A DNA stretch of 64,000 nt from Thalassospira sp. TSL5-1 (GCF_001907695.1 NZ_KV880637.1:1860001-1924000), one strand, 5' to 3'. Shown: positions 44,583 to 53,633, counted from the stretch's first letter. Notes: generated by a model not told the origin, from the sequence alone. Translations and numbers: made by a program.

Positions 44583-45109
44583 ATGAAACAGAAGAAATCA
44601 TCGAGTTTTTCGAGAAAGCAGACACAATGATGGCAGCTTACCCAAGCCTAATTGAAAATTTGCGCGAACAGATAAGACTGCATCTTGAAAAGAGTCAGCC
44701 TTTATTAAAAGGCGCAGAGGCTGCTTTAATAGCGCCAAATGACAAAGCGTTATTAAAACGTGCACACCAAGGTTTGGCGAAAGCCAAACGGACAGCATTT
44801 ATTCATTTAAAATCGTTCAGAGATGGCTTGGTAAACGTCAAATCAATAAATGACGTTAGATCAGCAAAGATTTCTGTTGCGGATTGGTCAATGAGCATTG
44901 CGCGCACAATGGACGATGTTCTGGATTATGATTATGAGAACGGCGATGTCTTGCCGCCTCCTCATCAACACTCGGCAGAGATAACCAAAAAATATTATGA
45001 TATATTTCGGTACGATGTGGATAATCCGAGGTCCGATCGTCAATTGGAGGCTGTTTTGAACTATCTCCTGACAGTAAACAATCCTTGGGCGAAACATGCT
45101 AAATCTTGA
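44579..45109 (+). CDS. Putative immunity protein 1B
   Basis: 176 residues from a TTG that overlaps the 1A stop (TTGA); this start matches the length of the paralogue at 46,738. Same overall plan as 1A: YPSLIENLREQIRLHLEKSQPLLKGAEAALIAPNDKA, then GDVLPPPHQHSAEITKKYY and C-terminal NYLLTVNNPWAKHAKS. Nearly identical to protein 3B (about nine in ten residues by eye), so it belongs to the duplicated segment. Function inferred from context only. Confidence 0.72.
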   Translation: MNETEEIIEFFEKADTMMAAYPSLIENLREQIRLHLEKSQPLLKGAEAALIAPNDKALLKRAHQGLAKAKRTAFIHLKSFRDGLVNVKSINDVRSAKISVADWSMSIARTMDDVLDYDYENGDVLPPPHQHSAEITKKYYDIFRYDVDNPRSDRQLEAVLNYLLTVNNPWAKHAKS

Positions 45110-45224
45110 ATGATACGGGAAACTGATAAAATCATAGATTTATTTCCCCTGCCTATCAAATGATCTCATATTATGGTGTCATGAGGATATAGTGCAAAAC
45201 CATAACGTGGCGTGTCCGCGACGC

Positions 45225-45532
45225 TGTTTGCATGACTGGAATCTCGGTGGAGGATATATGTTTGCAAAAGTCCCGCCTCCTCCTGCTGCATTAATTGGCC
45301 CTATTGGCCACAGGATTTGGGTGATGCGACAAAGCATGATCCAGACGTCTTACATCCAGGCATGATATTGGATGGGGGTGGTGAACAGTTATGGTTTCCC
45401 AAGAAAGGTCGAGATATTCCTGCCATTCTCGAGAAACGGCAAATAGGCTTCAAATATACGAAATGCAACGCTCCGTCAGATGCGTTACGTTCAACACGGC
45501 AAGCTGGAAAAATTGATGAGTGTGACTCATGA
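45225..45532 (+). pseudogene. Toxin-tip remnant 2, frameshifted
   Basis: A broken copy of the effector's C-terminal tip. The first part reads WNLGGGYMFAKVPPPPAALIGPIG. Loss of one C in GGCC(C)ACAG near 45,307 shifts the frame, and the match resumes in the next frame as PQDLGDATKHDPDVLHPG, LDGGGEQLWFPKKG and, at the end, STRQAGKIDECDS. The intact tip has WNAASAYVVAKVPPPDHALIGRIGPQ, LPGGGEQVWLPG and PTRNAGKIGECDL. No start codon or upstream effector part is present. Its stop overlaps the start of the next immunity-like gene (ATGA), the same coupling as in the intact unit. Confidence 0.85.
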
Positions 45533-46029
45533 ATCAGTTTAGTGAAGAAATAAAGCTATTTTCTGAGGCTGATAGACGTCTTGAGGCCTATCCGTCAAAG
45601 CTACAGGACCTGATCGTACATTTAAAAAAATTTTTTGAACTTGGTGAACCACTAGTGGAAGGGGCAAATGCGCCGATTTGGCATCCGAATGATGTCGACA
45701 GTGTTAGACAGGTCATGGCCTTTTTCCAAGATCAAGGATTAGATCATTTGAATTTAATAAGTATAAATTATAAAAAATCTTTGGGCATATGTAATGTGAA
45801 CGAAGCTTTTTATATAATATCCGGCATCGGGGGGATTCACCGTGCTTGGCATGACTACTTAGCCGACATATACCAAAGCGATATTTTTCCATCCCCAGCC
45901 AGTTATTTGCATGACATTCGTTTGAATATTTATAAAATATTCCAAGTTTACGAAGGGCCAAGAGAGAAAGAATTTGTCAGGTATTTACGTGAAGTGAAAA
46001 ATCCATGGATCAAATACGCGCACATTTAG
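45529..46029 (+). CDS. Putative immunity protein 2
   Basis: 166 residues. A diverged member of the same family: FSEADRRLEAYPSKLQDLIVHLKKFFELGEPLVEGANAPIWHPNDVDS, later SDIFPSPASYLHDIRLNIYKIF, and C-terminal RYLREVKNPWIKYAHI. Coupled to the frameshifted toxin-tip remnant by ATGA. It is single rather than paired, unlike units 1 and 3. Retained intact although its toxin is broken, which fits immunity being kept against related attackers (inference). Confidence 0.72.
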   Translation: MNQFSEEIKLFSEADRRLEAYPSKLQDLIVHLKKFFELGEPLVEGANAPIWHPNDVDSVRQVMAFFQDQGLDHLNLISINYKKSLGICNVNEAFYIISGIGGIHRAWHDYLADIYQSDIFPSPASYLHDIRLNIYKIFQVYEGPREKEFVRYLREVKNPWIKYAHI

Positions 46030-46087
46030 ATCAAAAAAGTGTAAGAATCCTCTAAATCACACCCCAATCAAAGGCAATGACAGATTT

Positions 46088-46228
46088 TTCTTATCGGGCA
46101 CAAAAGAAGGCGCTGTTTCTCTGAATCAGATAAAGGAATATTATCATACTTAGTGGAATGACCGGGCGCAGGTAGAACCGTTAAGATCAATTATAAATGC
46201 TGGACAAATAGGGGAGTGCGATCTATGA
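46088..46228 (+). pseudogene. Toxin-tip remnant 3 with internal stop
   Basis: Last ~46 codons of a tip almost identical to that of the intact effector: FLSGTKEGAVSLNQIKEYYHT, then TAG at 46,151 where the intact copy has TAT (Tyr), then WNDRAQVEPLRS and NAGQIGECDL. No start or upstream part. It ends by ATGA overlap with the next immunity-like gene. Confidence 0.85.
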
Positions 46229-46734
46229 AAAGAGCGGTTGCAGCATTTAAATTGGCTGAATTCCTCATTCAGGAATACAGAATTAAGGTTTTGAATGTAA
46301 AAGATATTATTGCGGATCATTTGCGTATGGGAAAGCCATTGCCGCAAGACCTGCGTATTTTTTTGTTAAATCCTGCATCAGGAGATTATTTAAGAGGTTG
46401 TATCAATACTCTTGATCATGTTGAGAGCAGTCTTTCAAAGAAACTGGATAGAATGAGAGGTCATCTTTCTGGCGCAAGAGTTGGAGAGGCATTGGATATT
46501 GCCGAGAGATTTTCGGAAACGGTTTTTACTAGTTTGGGGGCTGTGGTTGGAGAATATCCCTACGAGAGTCAGATGTTACCGCCCGCCTACAAGTTCTTTA
46601 CAAAAATTGATGATGAAATGATGATTGTGTTCCCACGAGAGATTAATGGGCCACTTGAAACCCAAGAAATGAAAGATTTTGCGAATTATCTTCGCAATGT
46701 GGACAACCCTTGGGCGAAATATGCCACACCCTGA
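46225..46734 (+). CDS. Putative immunity protein 3A
   Basis: 169 residues, the same length as 1A and clearly its paralogue: AAFKLAEFLIQEYRIKVLNVKDIIADHLRMGKPLPQDLRIF, GEYPYESQMLPPAYKFF and FANYLRNVDNPWAKYATP. The ATG overlaps the toxin-tip remnant stop. A GTG three codons upstream is possible but the ATG matches the 1A start. Confidence 0.73.
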   Translation: MKRAVAAFKLAEFLIQEYRIKVLNVKDIIADHLRMGKPLPQDLRIFLLNPASGDYLRGCINTLDHVESSLSKKLDRMRGHLSGARVGEALDIAERFSETVFTSLGAVVGEYPYESQMLPPAYKFFTKIDDEMMIVFPREINGPLETQEMKDFANYLRNVDNPWAKYATP

Positions 46735-46737
46735 GCC

Positions 46738-47268
46738 ATGTTGAGCGCTAAAGAAATCGTAACTTTTTTTCAGGAATCTGACCAAATGATGGCAGCTTAT
46801 CCGGGCCTGATTGAAAATTTGCGCGAACAGATAAGGTTGCATCTTGAAAATGGTCAGCCTTTATTAAAAGGTGCAAAGGCCGCTTTAATATCGCCAAATG
46901 ACAAAGCGTTTTTAAAATGTGCATACCAAGGTTTGGAGAAAGCCAAACGGACAGCATTTATTCATTTAAAATCGTTCAGAGATGGCTTGGCAAACGTCAA
47001 ATCAATGAATGATATTGGCTCGGCTGAGAGTTCCGTCGCCAGTTGGTCAATGAGCATTGCCCGGACAATGGATGATGTTCTGGATTATGATTATGAAAAC
47101 GGCGATGTCTTGCCGCCTCCTCATCAACACTCGGCAGAGATAACCAAAAAATATTATGAGATATTTCGTTACGATGTGGATGATCCGAGGTCCGATCATC
47201 AATTGGAGGCTGTTTTAAACTATCTCCTGACAATAAACAATCCTTGGGCAAAATATGCCAGGTTGTGA
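46738..47268 (+). CDS. Putative immunity protein 3B
   Basis: 176 residues, begins MLSAKEIVTFFQESDQMMAAYPGLIENLREQ; near-identical to 1B along its whole length and ending NYLLTINNPWAKYARL. It starts 3 bp after the 3A stop. Its clear ATG supports the TTG start chosen for 1B. Last gene of the accessory block; the next gene is pgi on the opposite strand. Confidence 0.73.
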   Translation: MLSAKEIVTFFQESDQMMAAYPGLIENLREQIRLHLENGQPLLKGAKAALISPNDKAFLKCAYQGLEKAKRTAFIHLKSFRDGLANVKSMNDIGSAESSVASWSMSIARTMDDVLDYDYENGDVLPPPHQHSAEITKKYYEIFRYDVDDPRSDHQLEAVLNYLLTINNPWAKYARL

Positions 47269-47470
47269 CCGAATGAAGGGGGTATCGCTTTATTTTTAGC
47301 TGACTGATAATAACCTGCAGGCCTCCGTTCCAACCTTCCGCCGATCACAAGCAGAGACTTTGGTTAAATTCATGTCCTGAATCGGATTTGGGAGCAATCA
47401 TGCACAGGCCAACATGATACGTGATTGCAGCACAATTGCCTGAACCCCATGTCGATCCAAAAATAACAAG

Positions 47471-47492
47471 GCAGCGCCCAATGACGCTGCCC
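47471..47492 (-). terminator. Terminator of pgi
   Basis: Stem GGCAGCG (47471-47477) / CGCTGCC (47486-47492) followed on the minus strand by TTGTTATTTTTG. The remaining 47,269-47,470 holds no recognisable gene. Confidence 0.75.
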
Positions 47493-47523
47493 GCACAAAT
47501 CAGCAGAAATCACAAAGATCCTG

Positions 47524-49170
47524 TCAGGACTGAAGACTGCGCAATTCCGCAATCAGACCAGCGGTAGAGGCATCGCGCTTTTCCGCACTTTCACTGCCCT
47601 GCACCATTGGCAATAATTCCTTTGCCAATTGCTTGCCGAGTTCCACCCCCCACTGGTCATAGGAATTAACGTTCCAGATCACACCCTGAACAAAGATTTT
47701 ATGTTCATACATGGCAATCAAACGGCCGAGCGTGAACGGATCAAGCTGGCGATACAGGATCATGGTGCTGGGTTTATTCCCGGCAAAAACCTTATGCGGT
47801 GCCAGAACATCAATCTCATCTGCCGCCATGCCCTGTGCTTCAAGCTCATGGCGTACTTCAGCCTCGGTTTTACCCACCATCAGGGCCTCTGCCTGGGCAA
47901 AGCAGTTGGCAACCAGCTTGTCGTGATGGTTTTGCAAATCATGCAACGGTTTGGCCGCAACCATGAAATCCACCGGGATCAATTCCGTGCCCTGATGGAT
48001 CAACTGGTAAAAGGCATGCTGCCCGTTCGTACCTGGCTCGCCCCAAATGACCGGGCCGGTCGCCGTTTGCACCTTTTTGCCATCGCGCGTCGTCGATTTG
48101 CCGTTACTTTCCATATCCGCCTGCTGCAGATAAGCTGGCAAACGCGACAAATGCTGGTCATAAGGCAAAATCGCAACGCTGGAAGCACCCAGAATATTGC
48201 GATACCAAACCCCGATTAACCCCAGAATAACCGGAATATTTTCGGCCAAAGGTGCTGTTTTGAAATGCCGGTCCATTGCCGCACCACCGCGCAACAATTC
48301 TTCAAACCGGTCATAACCAACCGCCAGAATAATCGGCAGGCCAATGGCCGACCACAGGCTATAACGGCCACCGACCCAATCCCAGAAACCAAAGGCATTG
48401 ACCGTATCAATGCCAAATTCCGCCACCTTATCCAGCGCGGTTGACACAGCGACAAAATGCTTTGCCACCGCCGCTTCATCACCCAGCGCATCCAAAAGCC
48501 AGCTGCGTGCGGAATAGGCGTTGGTCAGGGTTTCGTCGGTGGTAAAAGTTTTCGATGCGATGATAAACAGCGTCGTTTCCGCATCCAGGTCCTTGAGGGT
48601 ATCAACAATATGTGCCCCATCCACGTTCGAGACAAAATGGCATTTAATGCCATCAATGTGATACGGACGCAGGGCCTCATTAACCATCACCGGGCCCAAA
48701 TCGGACCCCCCAATACCAATATTGACGACATCGGTAATTTTCTTGCCGGTATGGCCTGTCCATTCGCCGCTATGAACACGCGCGGCAAAGTCCTTCATAC
48801 GCGCCAATACGTCCTTGACGGCGGGCATCACATCTTCGCCATCCACCTCGATCGGATCCCCGTCAAGGTTGCGCAAGGCAATATGAAGAACGGCACGATG
48901 TTCGGTAATGTTGATGCGTTCTCCGGCAAACATGCGGTCCCGCCAGTCTGCCACACCAGCCTCTTTTGCCAATTCAAGAAGGCCGTTTAAAACATCGTCG
49001 GTAATCAGGTTTTTGGAATAATCGACAAACAGGTCATCCAGAGCGGTGTGATAACGCGAAAACCGTGCCGGATCTTCGGCAAAGGCATCTCGCAGGTTCA
49101 GTTCGCTGGAAACTTCCGCGCCAATCTGCTTCAGATTTTCCCAACATTCGTTCAAACGTTCTGTCGCCAT
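47524..49170 (-). CDS. pgi: Glucose-6-phosphate isomerase
   Basis: Interconverts glucose-6-phosphate and fructose-6-phosphate. 548 residues, normal length. Signatures: [65 protein letters not shown] (catalytic Glu and His region) and [15 protein letters not shown] (catalytic Lys). Downstream of fructokinase on the same strand, 129 bp apart, so the pair routes fructose and glucose into a shared hexose-phosphate pool. Confidence 0.98.
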   Translation of the reverse strand: MATERLNECWENLKQIGAEVSSELNLRDAFAEDPARFSRYHTALDDLFVDYSKNLITDDVLNGLLELAKEAGVADWRDRMFAGERINITEHRAVLHIALRNLDGDPIEVDGEDVMPAVKDVLARMKDFAARVHSGEWTGHTGKKITDVVNIGIGGSDLGPVMVNEALRPYHIDGIKCHFVSNVDGAHIVDTLKDLDAETTLFIIASKTFTTDETLTNAYSARSWLLDALGDEAAVAKHFVAVSTALDKVAEFGIDTVNAFGFWDWVGGRYSLWSAIGLPIILAVGYDRFEELLRGGAAMDRHFKTAPLAENIPVILGLIGVWYRNILGASSVAILPYDQHLSRLPAYLQQADMESNGKSTTRDGKKVQTATGPVIWGEPGTNGQHAFYQLIHQGTELIPVDFMVAAKPLHDLQNHHDKLVANCFAQAEALMVGKTEAEVRHELEAQGMAADEIDVLAPHKVFAGNKPSTMILYRQLDPFTLGRLIAMYEHKIFVQGVIWNVNSYDQWGVELGKQLAKELLPMVQGSESAEKRDASTAGLIAELRSLQS

Positions 49171-49299
49171 TCTATCCTCGGATTACAGGTCATTAGGCTA
49201 TTTTCGGCCAGCGGAAAACTGTGTGGGACAGTCTGTATAAAACTTTCGGGCAATTATGTGGAATCACCGCCCGAAATTATGTTTTTGCCATTACCGTCA

Positions 49300-50259
49300 T
49301 CAAGCTTCGGCCATAAAGGCCAAAACCTCTGTTTCTGTTGGCAAGGCGTTAATTGCCCCGCGTTTGGTTGCCGTCAGGGCCCCCACCGCATTTGCAAAAC
49401 GACAGGCAGCCCCAACCTGTTCCGCCGAAGACAGCAAATCGGCATTTTTGAGCAGGCGCGACAAAAAGCCGGCGGTAAAACCATCCCCGGCCCCGGTGGC
49501 ATCAACCGACGTCACACTAAACGGTTCGGCAAACCCATTCCACTCGCGGGTGTAATAACGGCTGCCTTTTGACCCCATCGTGACGATGCAAAGCTTCCAG
49601 TGATCACACCAAAGCTGTTTCAATCCTGCCTCGTGGTCTTCTTCACCTGTCAGGAAGGTCACTTCGTCATCAGAGATTTTAACGATGTCGGCCTTTGAAA
49701 TGGCAAGGCGCAAAATCTCGCGCGCGCGATCGGCCGAGGGCCATAACGGCAAACGCAGGTTGGGATCGCACGAAATGATCGCCCCACCCTCGCGGGCAAT
49801 TTCAATCGCACGCAGGGTCGCTTCACGCGGATCGTCATCAATCATGCACAGGGTACCGTAATGAAACAGTTCGCATCCTTTAAGCATATCAACATCAAGA
49901 TCCGGCACCGACAAAAGCATGTCGGCCGACGGAGAACGATAAAACGAAAATTCACGTTCGCCATCTGCCCGTAATGACACAAAAGCCAGGCCCGTCAGGG
50001 CTTCCTTGGTCAAAACAATGCCCGATGTGTCAACGTCATCGGCTTTCAGGGTATCGACCAGAAAATGCCCAAAGGCATCATCGCCCAGTTTGCCAATAAA
50101 CCCGGTTTCAATGCCCAACCGTTGCAAGCCAACAGCCACATTGCCCGGCGCCCCCCCGGCGGCCTTGGCAAAGGCTGGAGCATCGGCAAGACCTGTCCCC
50201 GTCACCGTCGGTACAAAATCAATCAACAACTCGCCAAGGCAAACTGCTTTTGCCGTCAT
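49300..50259 (-). CDS. Fructokinase, PfkB family
   Basis: ATP-dependent sugar kinase, 319 residues. N-terminal CLGELLIDFVP and GGAPGNVAVGLQRLG (sugar-binding glycines), central FHYGTLCMIDDDPREA, and the PfkB signature DATGAGDGFTAGFL containing the catalytic Asp. The sequence pattern fits fructokinases of the ScrK/bacterial FrkA type better than ribokinase; substrate is inferred from family and from the adjacent pgi. Confidence 0.88.
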   Translation of the reverse strand: MTAKAVCLGELLIDFVPTVTGTGLADAPAFAKAAGGAPGNVAVGLQRLGIETGFIGKLGDDAFGHFLVDTLKADDVDTSGIVLTKEALTGLAFVSLRADGEREFSFYRSPSADMLLSVPDLDVDMLKGCELFHYGTLCMIDDDPREATLRAIEIAREGGAIISCDPNLRLPLWPSADRAREILRLAISKADIVKISDDEVTFLTGEEDHEAGLKQLWCDHWKLCIVTMGSKGSRYYTREWNGFAEPFSVTSVDATGAGDGFTAGFLSRLLKNADLLSSAEQVGAACRFANAVGALTATKRGAINALPTETEVLAFMAEA

Positions 50260-50395
50260 ATACGTTCTCCGCTTATTTCGTCGGTAATACCGACCTGTAC
50301 GTTTCCGGTGTGGGACAGCCCTCTTTTAATCGATTCAATCCCTGTCGCAAACAAAAAGCCAATCGCGGTATTAACCGGCCAAATATGGCGCTCCT

Positions 50396-50980
50396 TTACG
50401 ATGAAACAGCCATATCCACTTCGCGTTCACGGCCCAGTTCGGTCATCCAGGTTACAAAATGCGGATCACGTTCGATCTGGCGGCCATAATGACGGCGCAG
50501 CGCCTCGGTAAACCGCCCGTCACGGCCCAGCAATTCGTCGGCATACGCAATCATCACCGAATTTGGCCAGGCTTGCGGACGAATGGCCGCCAGGCGCTTA
50601 AACAGCTCGTCCTCGGAAATTTCCGGCTGGGCCTGCGCCATTAACATCACCATTGAGGCGGTAGAGCGCGAAACCCCCATATGGCAATGCACCAGCAAAT
50701 GCCCGTCTTCGCGCAAATCGCAGGATTTTGCCAATTCTTCGCCAAAGGCCAGAACCTTTTCAACATGATCCCGACGCGGCATTTCCATACCGGGGCGATC
50801 CTCGATAATATCGTGAAAACGCAAGATGGTCCGTTCATGCGGGGCAAATTTGCCAAAGGCCTCAGGATCGGGCATATCAGGGTCAAGGACGGACAGAATA
50901 TGCGTTACTTTGCGTTCGGCATGATCGGGCAGTTCTTCGATACCACAAATCGTCAAAAGCGAGATCGATACAGATTCCAT
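50396..50980 (-). CDS. Tyrosine/dual-specificity protein phosphatase-like protein
   Basis: 194 residues from the ATG with AGGA seven bases upstream; the longer open frame adds 25 unlikely residues. The active-site loop HCHMGVSRST has Cys99 and Arg105 (C-x5-R), with a general-acid candidate Asp in the FHDIIEDRPG loop. No signal peptide, so cytosolic. Substrate unknown; such proteins in proteobacteria may act on phosphotyrosine or phosphoinositide-like small molecules. Confidence 0.82.
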   Translation of the reverse strand: MESVSISLLTICGIEELPDHAERKVTHILSVLDPDMPDPEAFGKFAPHERTILRFHDIIEDRPGMEMPRRDHVEKVLAFGEELAKSCDLREDGHLLVHCHMGVSRSTASMVMLMAQAQPEISEDELFKRLAAIRPQAWPNSVMIAYADELLGRDGRFTEALRRHYGRQIERDPHFVTWMTELGREREVDMAVSS

Positions 50981-51000
50981 GTCAACATCCTGCGCTATCG

Positions 51001-51039
51001 TAAAATAAAACGACCGGCATCCTACCCGGATACCGGTCG
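51001..51039 (-). terminator. Terminator of the speB end of the polyamine operon
   Basis: Stem CGACCGG (51011-51017) / CCGGTCG (51033-51039), with the inner pairs ATCC/GGAT, followed on the minus strand by TTTTATTTTA. Confidence 0.8.
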
Positions 51040-51070
51040 CATTGAAACGCATCACCAGAAAGTTTGATAA

Positions 51071-52039
51071 TTATTTCTTATTGGCCGCGTGAAGATTAAG
51101 CATTTCCCACGCCATCGTCGCCCCCGCCAGGGATGTAATGTCCGACACATCGAAGGGCGGCGAAACCTCAACCACATCACTGCCAATCAGATTGATACCT
51201 TCTAGGCCCCGCAGGATCGATACGGCCTGATGGGTGGTCAAGCCCCCCAACACCGGCGTGCCCGTTCCCGGCGCGTAGCACGGATCAAGGCCGTCAATAT
51301 CAAAGGTGATATAGGCCGGACGGTCGCCAACCACTTCCTTGATACGGGTGACGATCTCGGCAACCGACATGGATTGCACATCCGGTCCATATAGAATGTT
51401 GAAACCATGTGTCGAGTCATTATGGGTCCGAATACCCACCTGAATCGATTTGGACGGATCAACAATACCCTTCTGGGCCGCATGCCAGAACATGGTGCCA
51501 TGATCGATACGGTCGCCGTCATCTTCCCAGGTGTCGGAATGGGCATCAAACTGGATCAGGGAAATGCCTTCGCCATATTTTTCGGCATGCGCTTTAAGGA
51601 TCGGATAGGTCACAAAATGATCCCCGCCAATCGTCAGCATCTTTGCACCAGACTGCACGATAGTGCGGGCGTGATCTTCGATCATCTCGGGCAGTTTTTC
51701 CGGATGACCAGGATCAATGACCATGTCGCCATAGTCAATAACCGCCAATTCACCAAAAATATCCCGACCAGACGGAAAGTGTGGTGCCCAGGCCAAATGT
51801 GCCGAGGCACGACGCACCCCCTGCGGGCCCAGGCGCGTACCCGGGCGCGAAGAAGTGGCAAGGTCATAAGGCACACCCGTTACCGCCACATCAATCCCGT
51901 CAAGGTCGCGGCTATAGCGGCGACGCATGAAGGAAAGCGCACCGGAATACATCGGTTCGCTGGTATTCTGATGCACCGATTTTGCGGTAAAAGCGTTATC
52001 GCCGCCTTTGCTGTCAATGACGCCGGTACTGCTGCTCAT
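51071..52039 (-). CDS. speB: Agmatinase (ureohydrolase family)
   Basis: Mn-dependent hydrolase expected to convert agmatine to putrescine and urea. 322 residues. Metal ligands lie in TIGGDHFVTYP, QFDAHSDTW and TFDIDGLDPCYAPGTGTP, all intact. The N-terminal SFMRRRYSRD and AWAPHFPSGRDIFG fit SpeB-type agmatinases; guanidinobutyrase is the main alternative. 22 bp downstream of puuC, so its product putrescine would feed the enzymes encoded next to it. Confidence 0.9.
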   Translation of the reverse strand: MSSSTGVIDSKGGDNAFTAKSVHQNTSEPMYSGALSFMRRRYSRDLDGIDVAVTGVPYDLATSSRPGTRLGPQGVRRASAHLAWAPHFPSGRDIFGELAVIDYGDMVIDPGHPEKLPEMIEDHARTIVQSGAKMLTIGGDHFVTYPILKAHAEKYGEGISLIQFDAHSDTWEDDGDRIDHGTMFWHAAQKGIVDPSKSIQVGIRTHNDSTHGFNILYGPDVQSMSVAEIVTRIKEVVGDRPAYITFDIDGLDPCYAPGTGTPVLGGLTTHQAVSILRGLEGINLIGSDVVEVSPPFDVSDITSLAGATMAWEMLNLHAANKK

Positions 52040-52061
52040 TTTAATCGCGCCCTTTCATATT

Positions 52062-53567
52062 TCAGGCGTCGCCCAGTGCAATCCAGGTCGACTTGATTTC
52101 ACAATACTTGTCCAGTGCATGCAGCGACCGGTCACGACCGGTGCCAGACTGTTTATACCCGCCGAACGGCATGGTGATCGACCCGCCATCCCAGCAATTC
52201 ACCCACACCAGGCCTGCGCGCAATTTACGGGCCGCCAGATGCGCCTTGTTAATGTCGCGTGTCCAAACTGCGGCTGCCAACCCATAGGGTGTATCATTCG
52301 CGGTTTTAACGGCTTCCTGCCAATCGGCAACAGAAATAACCGACAGCACCGGGCCAAAAATTTCCTCGCGCGCAATGGTCATGGCATTGGTCACACCGTC
52401 GAAAACAGTCGGTTCAATGTAATAACCACCACTTTCGGTGCGAACACGGTTACCGCCAAGGGAAACGGCCGCCCCTTCGGACTGACCTTTTTCAATGTAA
52501 CCCAAAACACGGTTCATCTGGGTTTCATCAACAATCGCGCCCATTTCACTGTTGGGATCCAGCGGATCGCCCGGCTGCATGGCCTTACCCGCCGCAATCA
52601 CCTTTTCGATGAATTCATCCTTGATTGACTCCTCCACAATCAGGCGCGACCCCGCCGTACAAACCTCGCCCTGGTTATAGAAAATACCACCGGCTGCCGC
52701 CTCGGCAGCGGCATCAAGGTCCGGGCAGTCTGCCAGAACAATATTCGGGCTTTTACCGCCGCATTCCAACCACACGCGCTTCATGTTCGACTGACCTGAA
52801 TATTGCAGGAACAGCTTGCCCACTTCGCCCGACCCGGTGAACGTTATGCAATCAACATCTTCATGCAGGCCCAACGCCTTGCCTGCCGTTGGCCCAAAGC
52901 CCGGCACAACGTTCAACACACCTTCAGGAATGCCCGCCTCAACAGCGAGTTCCGCTACCCGCAAAGCCGTCAGGGATGATTGCTCTGCCGGTTTGAGAAT
53001 GATGGAATTCCCCATCGCCAGTGCCGGGCCCAATTTCCAAACCGCCATCATCAGCGGGAAATTCCACGGCACCACAGCGGCAACCACGCCCAGCGGCTCG
53101 CGCGTGATCATACCAATCGAATGCGGGTCAGACGGCGAAATTTCGTCATAAATCTTGTCGATGGCTTCGGCGTACCAGCGAATGCACTTGTAGGACAAAG
53201 GAATATCATCCCGCACCGCAAGCGTGATCGGTTTGCCCATATCAAGGCTTTCCAGCAGGGCCAGTTCGGCGGCATGCTTTTCCATCAGGTCGGCAAATTT
53301 CATCATCACCGCCTTGCGCGTGCCCGGCGATGCTTCTGACCAACTGCCTTTTTCAAAAACGGCACGGGCCGCAGCAACCGCGCGGTCAACATCGGCACTG
53401 TCGCATTCGGCAATTTTCGTCAGAACCGATCCATCACGCGGGCTGATGCACTCAAAGGTCTTGCCCGAAAGCGCATCGACATACGCGCCATTGATAAATG
53501 CCTTATTGCGGAAATCAAGGCTGCTAGCCTGCGATTTTAAGGCATCAAAGCTTAAAGCTGTGCTCAT
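52062..53567 (-). CDS. puuC: Gamma-glutamyl-gamma-aminobutyraldehyde dehydrogenase
   Basis: NAD(P)-dependent aldehyde dehydrogenase, 501 residues. Motifs: VPWNFPLMMAVWKLGPALAMGNS (cofactor site), WLECGGKSPN (general-base Glu), NQGEVCTAGSRL (catalytic Cys) and the C-terminal PFGGYKQSGTGRDRSLHALDKY. Assignment to the puu step comes from its neighbours puuR and puuA; on sequence alone it could act on other aminoaldehydes. Confidence 0.9.
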   Translation of the reverse strand: MSTALSFDALKSQASSLDFRNKAFINGAYVDALSGKTFECISPRDGSVLTKIAECDSADVDRAVAAARAVFEKGSWSEASPGTRKAVMMKFADLMEKHAAELALLESLDMGKPITLAVRDDIPLSYKCIRWYAEAIDKIYDEISPSDPHSIGMITREPLGVVAAVVPWNFPLMMAVWKLGPALAMGNSIILKPAEQSSLTALRVAELAVEAGIPEGVLNVVPGFGPTAGKALGLHEDVDCITFTGSGEVGKLFLQYSGQSNMKRVWLECGGKSPNIVLADCPDLDAAAEAAAGGIFYNQGEVCTAGSRLIVEESIKDEFIEKVIAAGKAMQPGDPLDPNSEMGAIVDETQMNRVLGYIEKGQSEGAAVSLGGNRVRTESGGYYIEPTVFDGVTNAMTIAREEIFGPVLSVISVADWQEAVKTANDTPYGLAAAVWTRDINKAHLAARKLRAGLVWVNCWDGGSITMPFGGYKQSGTGRDRSLHALDKYCEIKSTWIALGDA

Positions 53568-53633
53568 GGGATAACTCCTTTGGCAGATCGGGCATGCTAT
53601 TGTGCCCTACCTTGCTTACGCAAAATTATGAAT

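Larger units (their letters stand above)
43950..45109 (+). repeat. Segmental duplication, copy 1
   Basis: About 1.16 kb covering the end of the toxin tip, protein 1A and protein 1B. It matches 46,101-47,268 at an offset of about 2,151-2,159 bp. Similarity is strongest over the tip end and the 1B/3B part (long near-identical runs) and weaker over 1A/3A. Confidence 0.8.
46101..47268 (+). repeat. Segmental duplication, copy 2
   Basis: Second copy of the ~1.16 kb segment, containing toxin-tip remnant 3, protein 3A and protein 3B. It is separated from copy 1 by unit 2 (45,110-46,087), which belongs to a more diverged lineage. Confidence 0.8.

Noticed and set aside
45317-45532. A 71-codon frame as an independent small gene.
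   Set aside because: It is the second half of the frameshifted toxin-tip remnant, matching the end of the intact effector, and has no ribosome-binding site.
40145-47300. The accessory block as a prophage or transposon.
   Set aside because: No integrase, transposase, phage structural gene or flanking direct repeat was seen; content fits an effector/immunity module.
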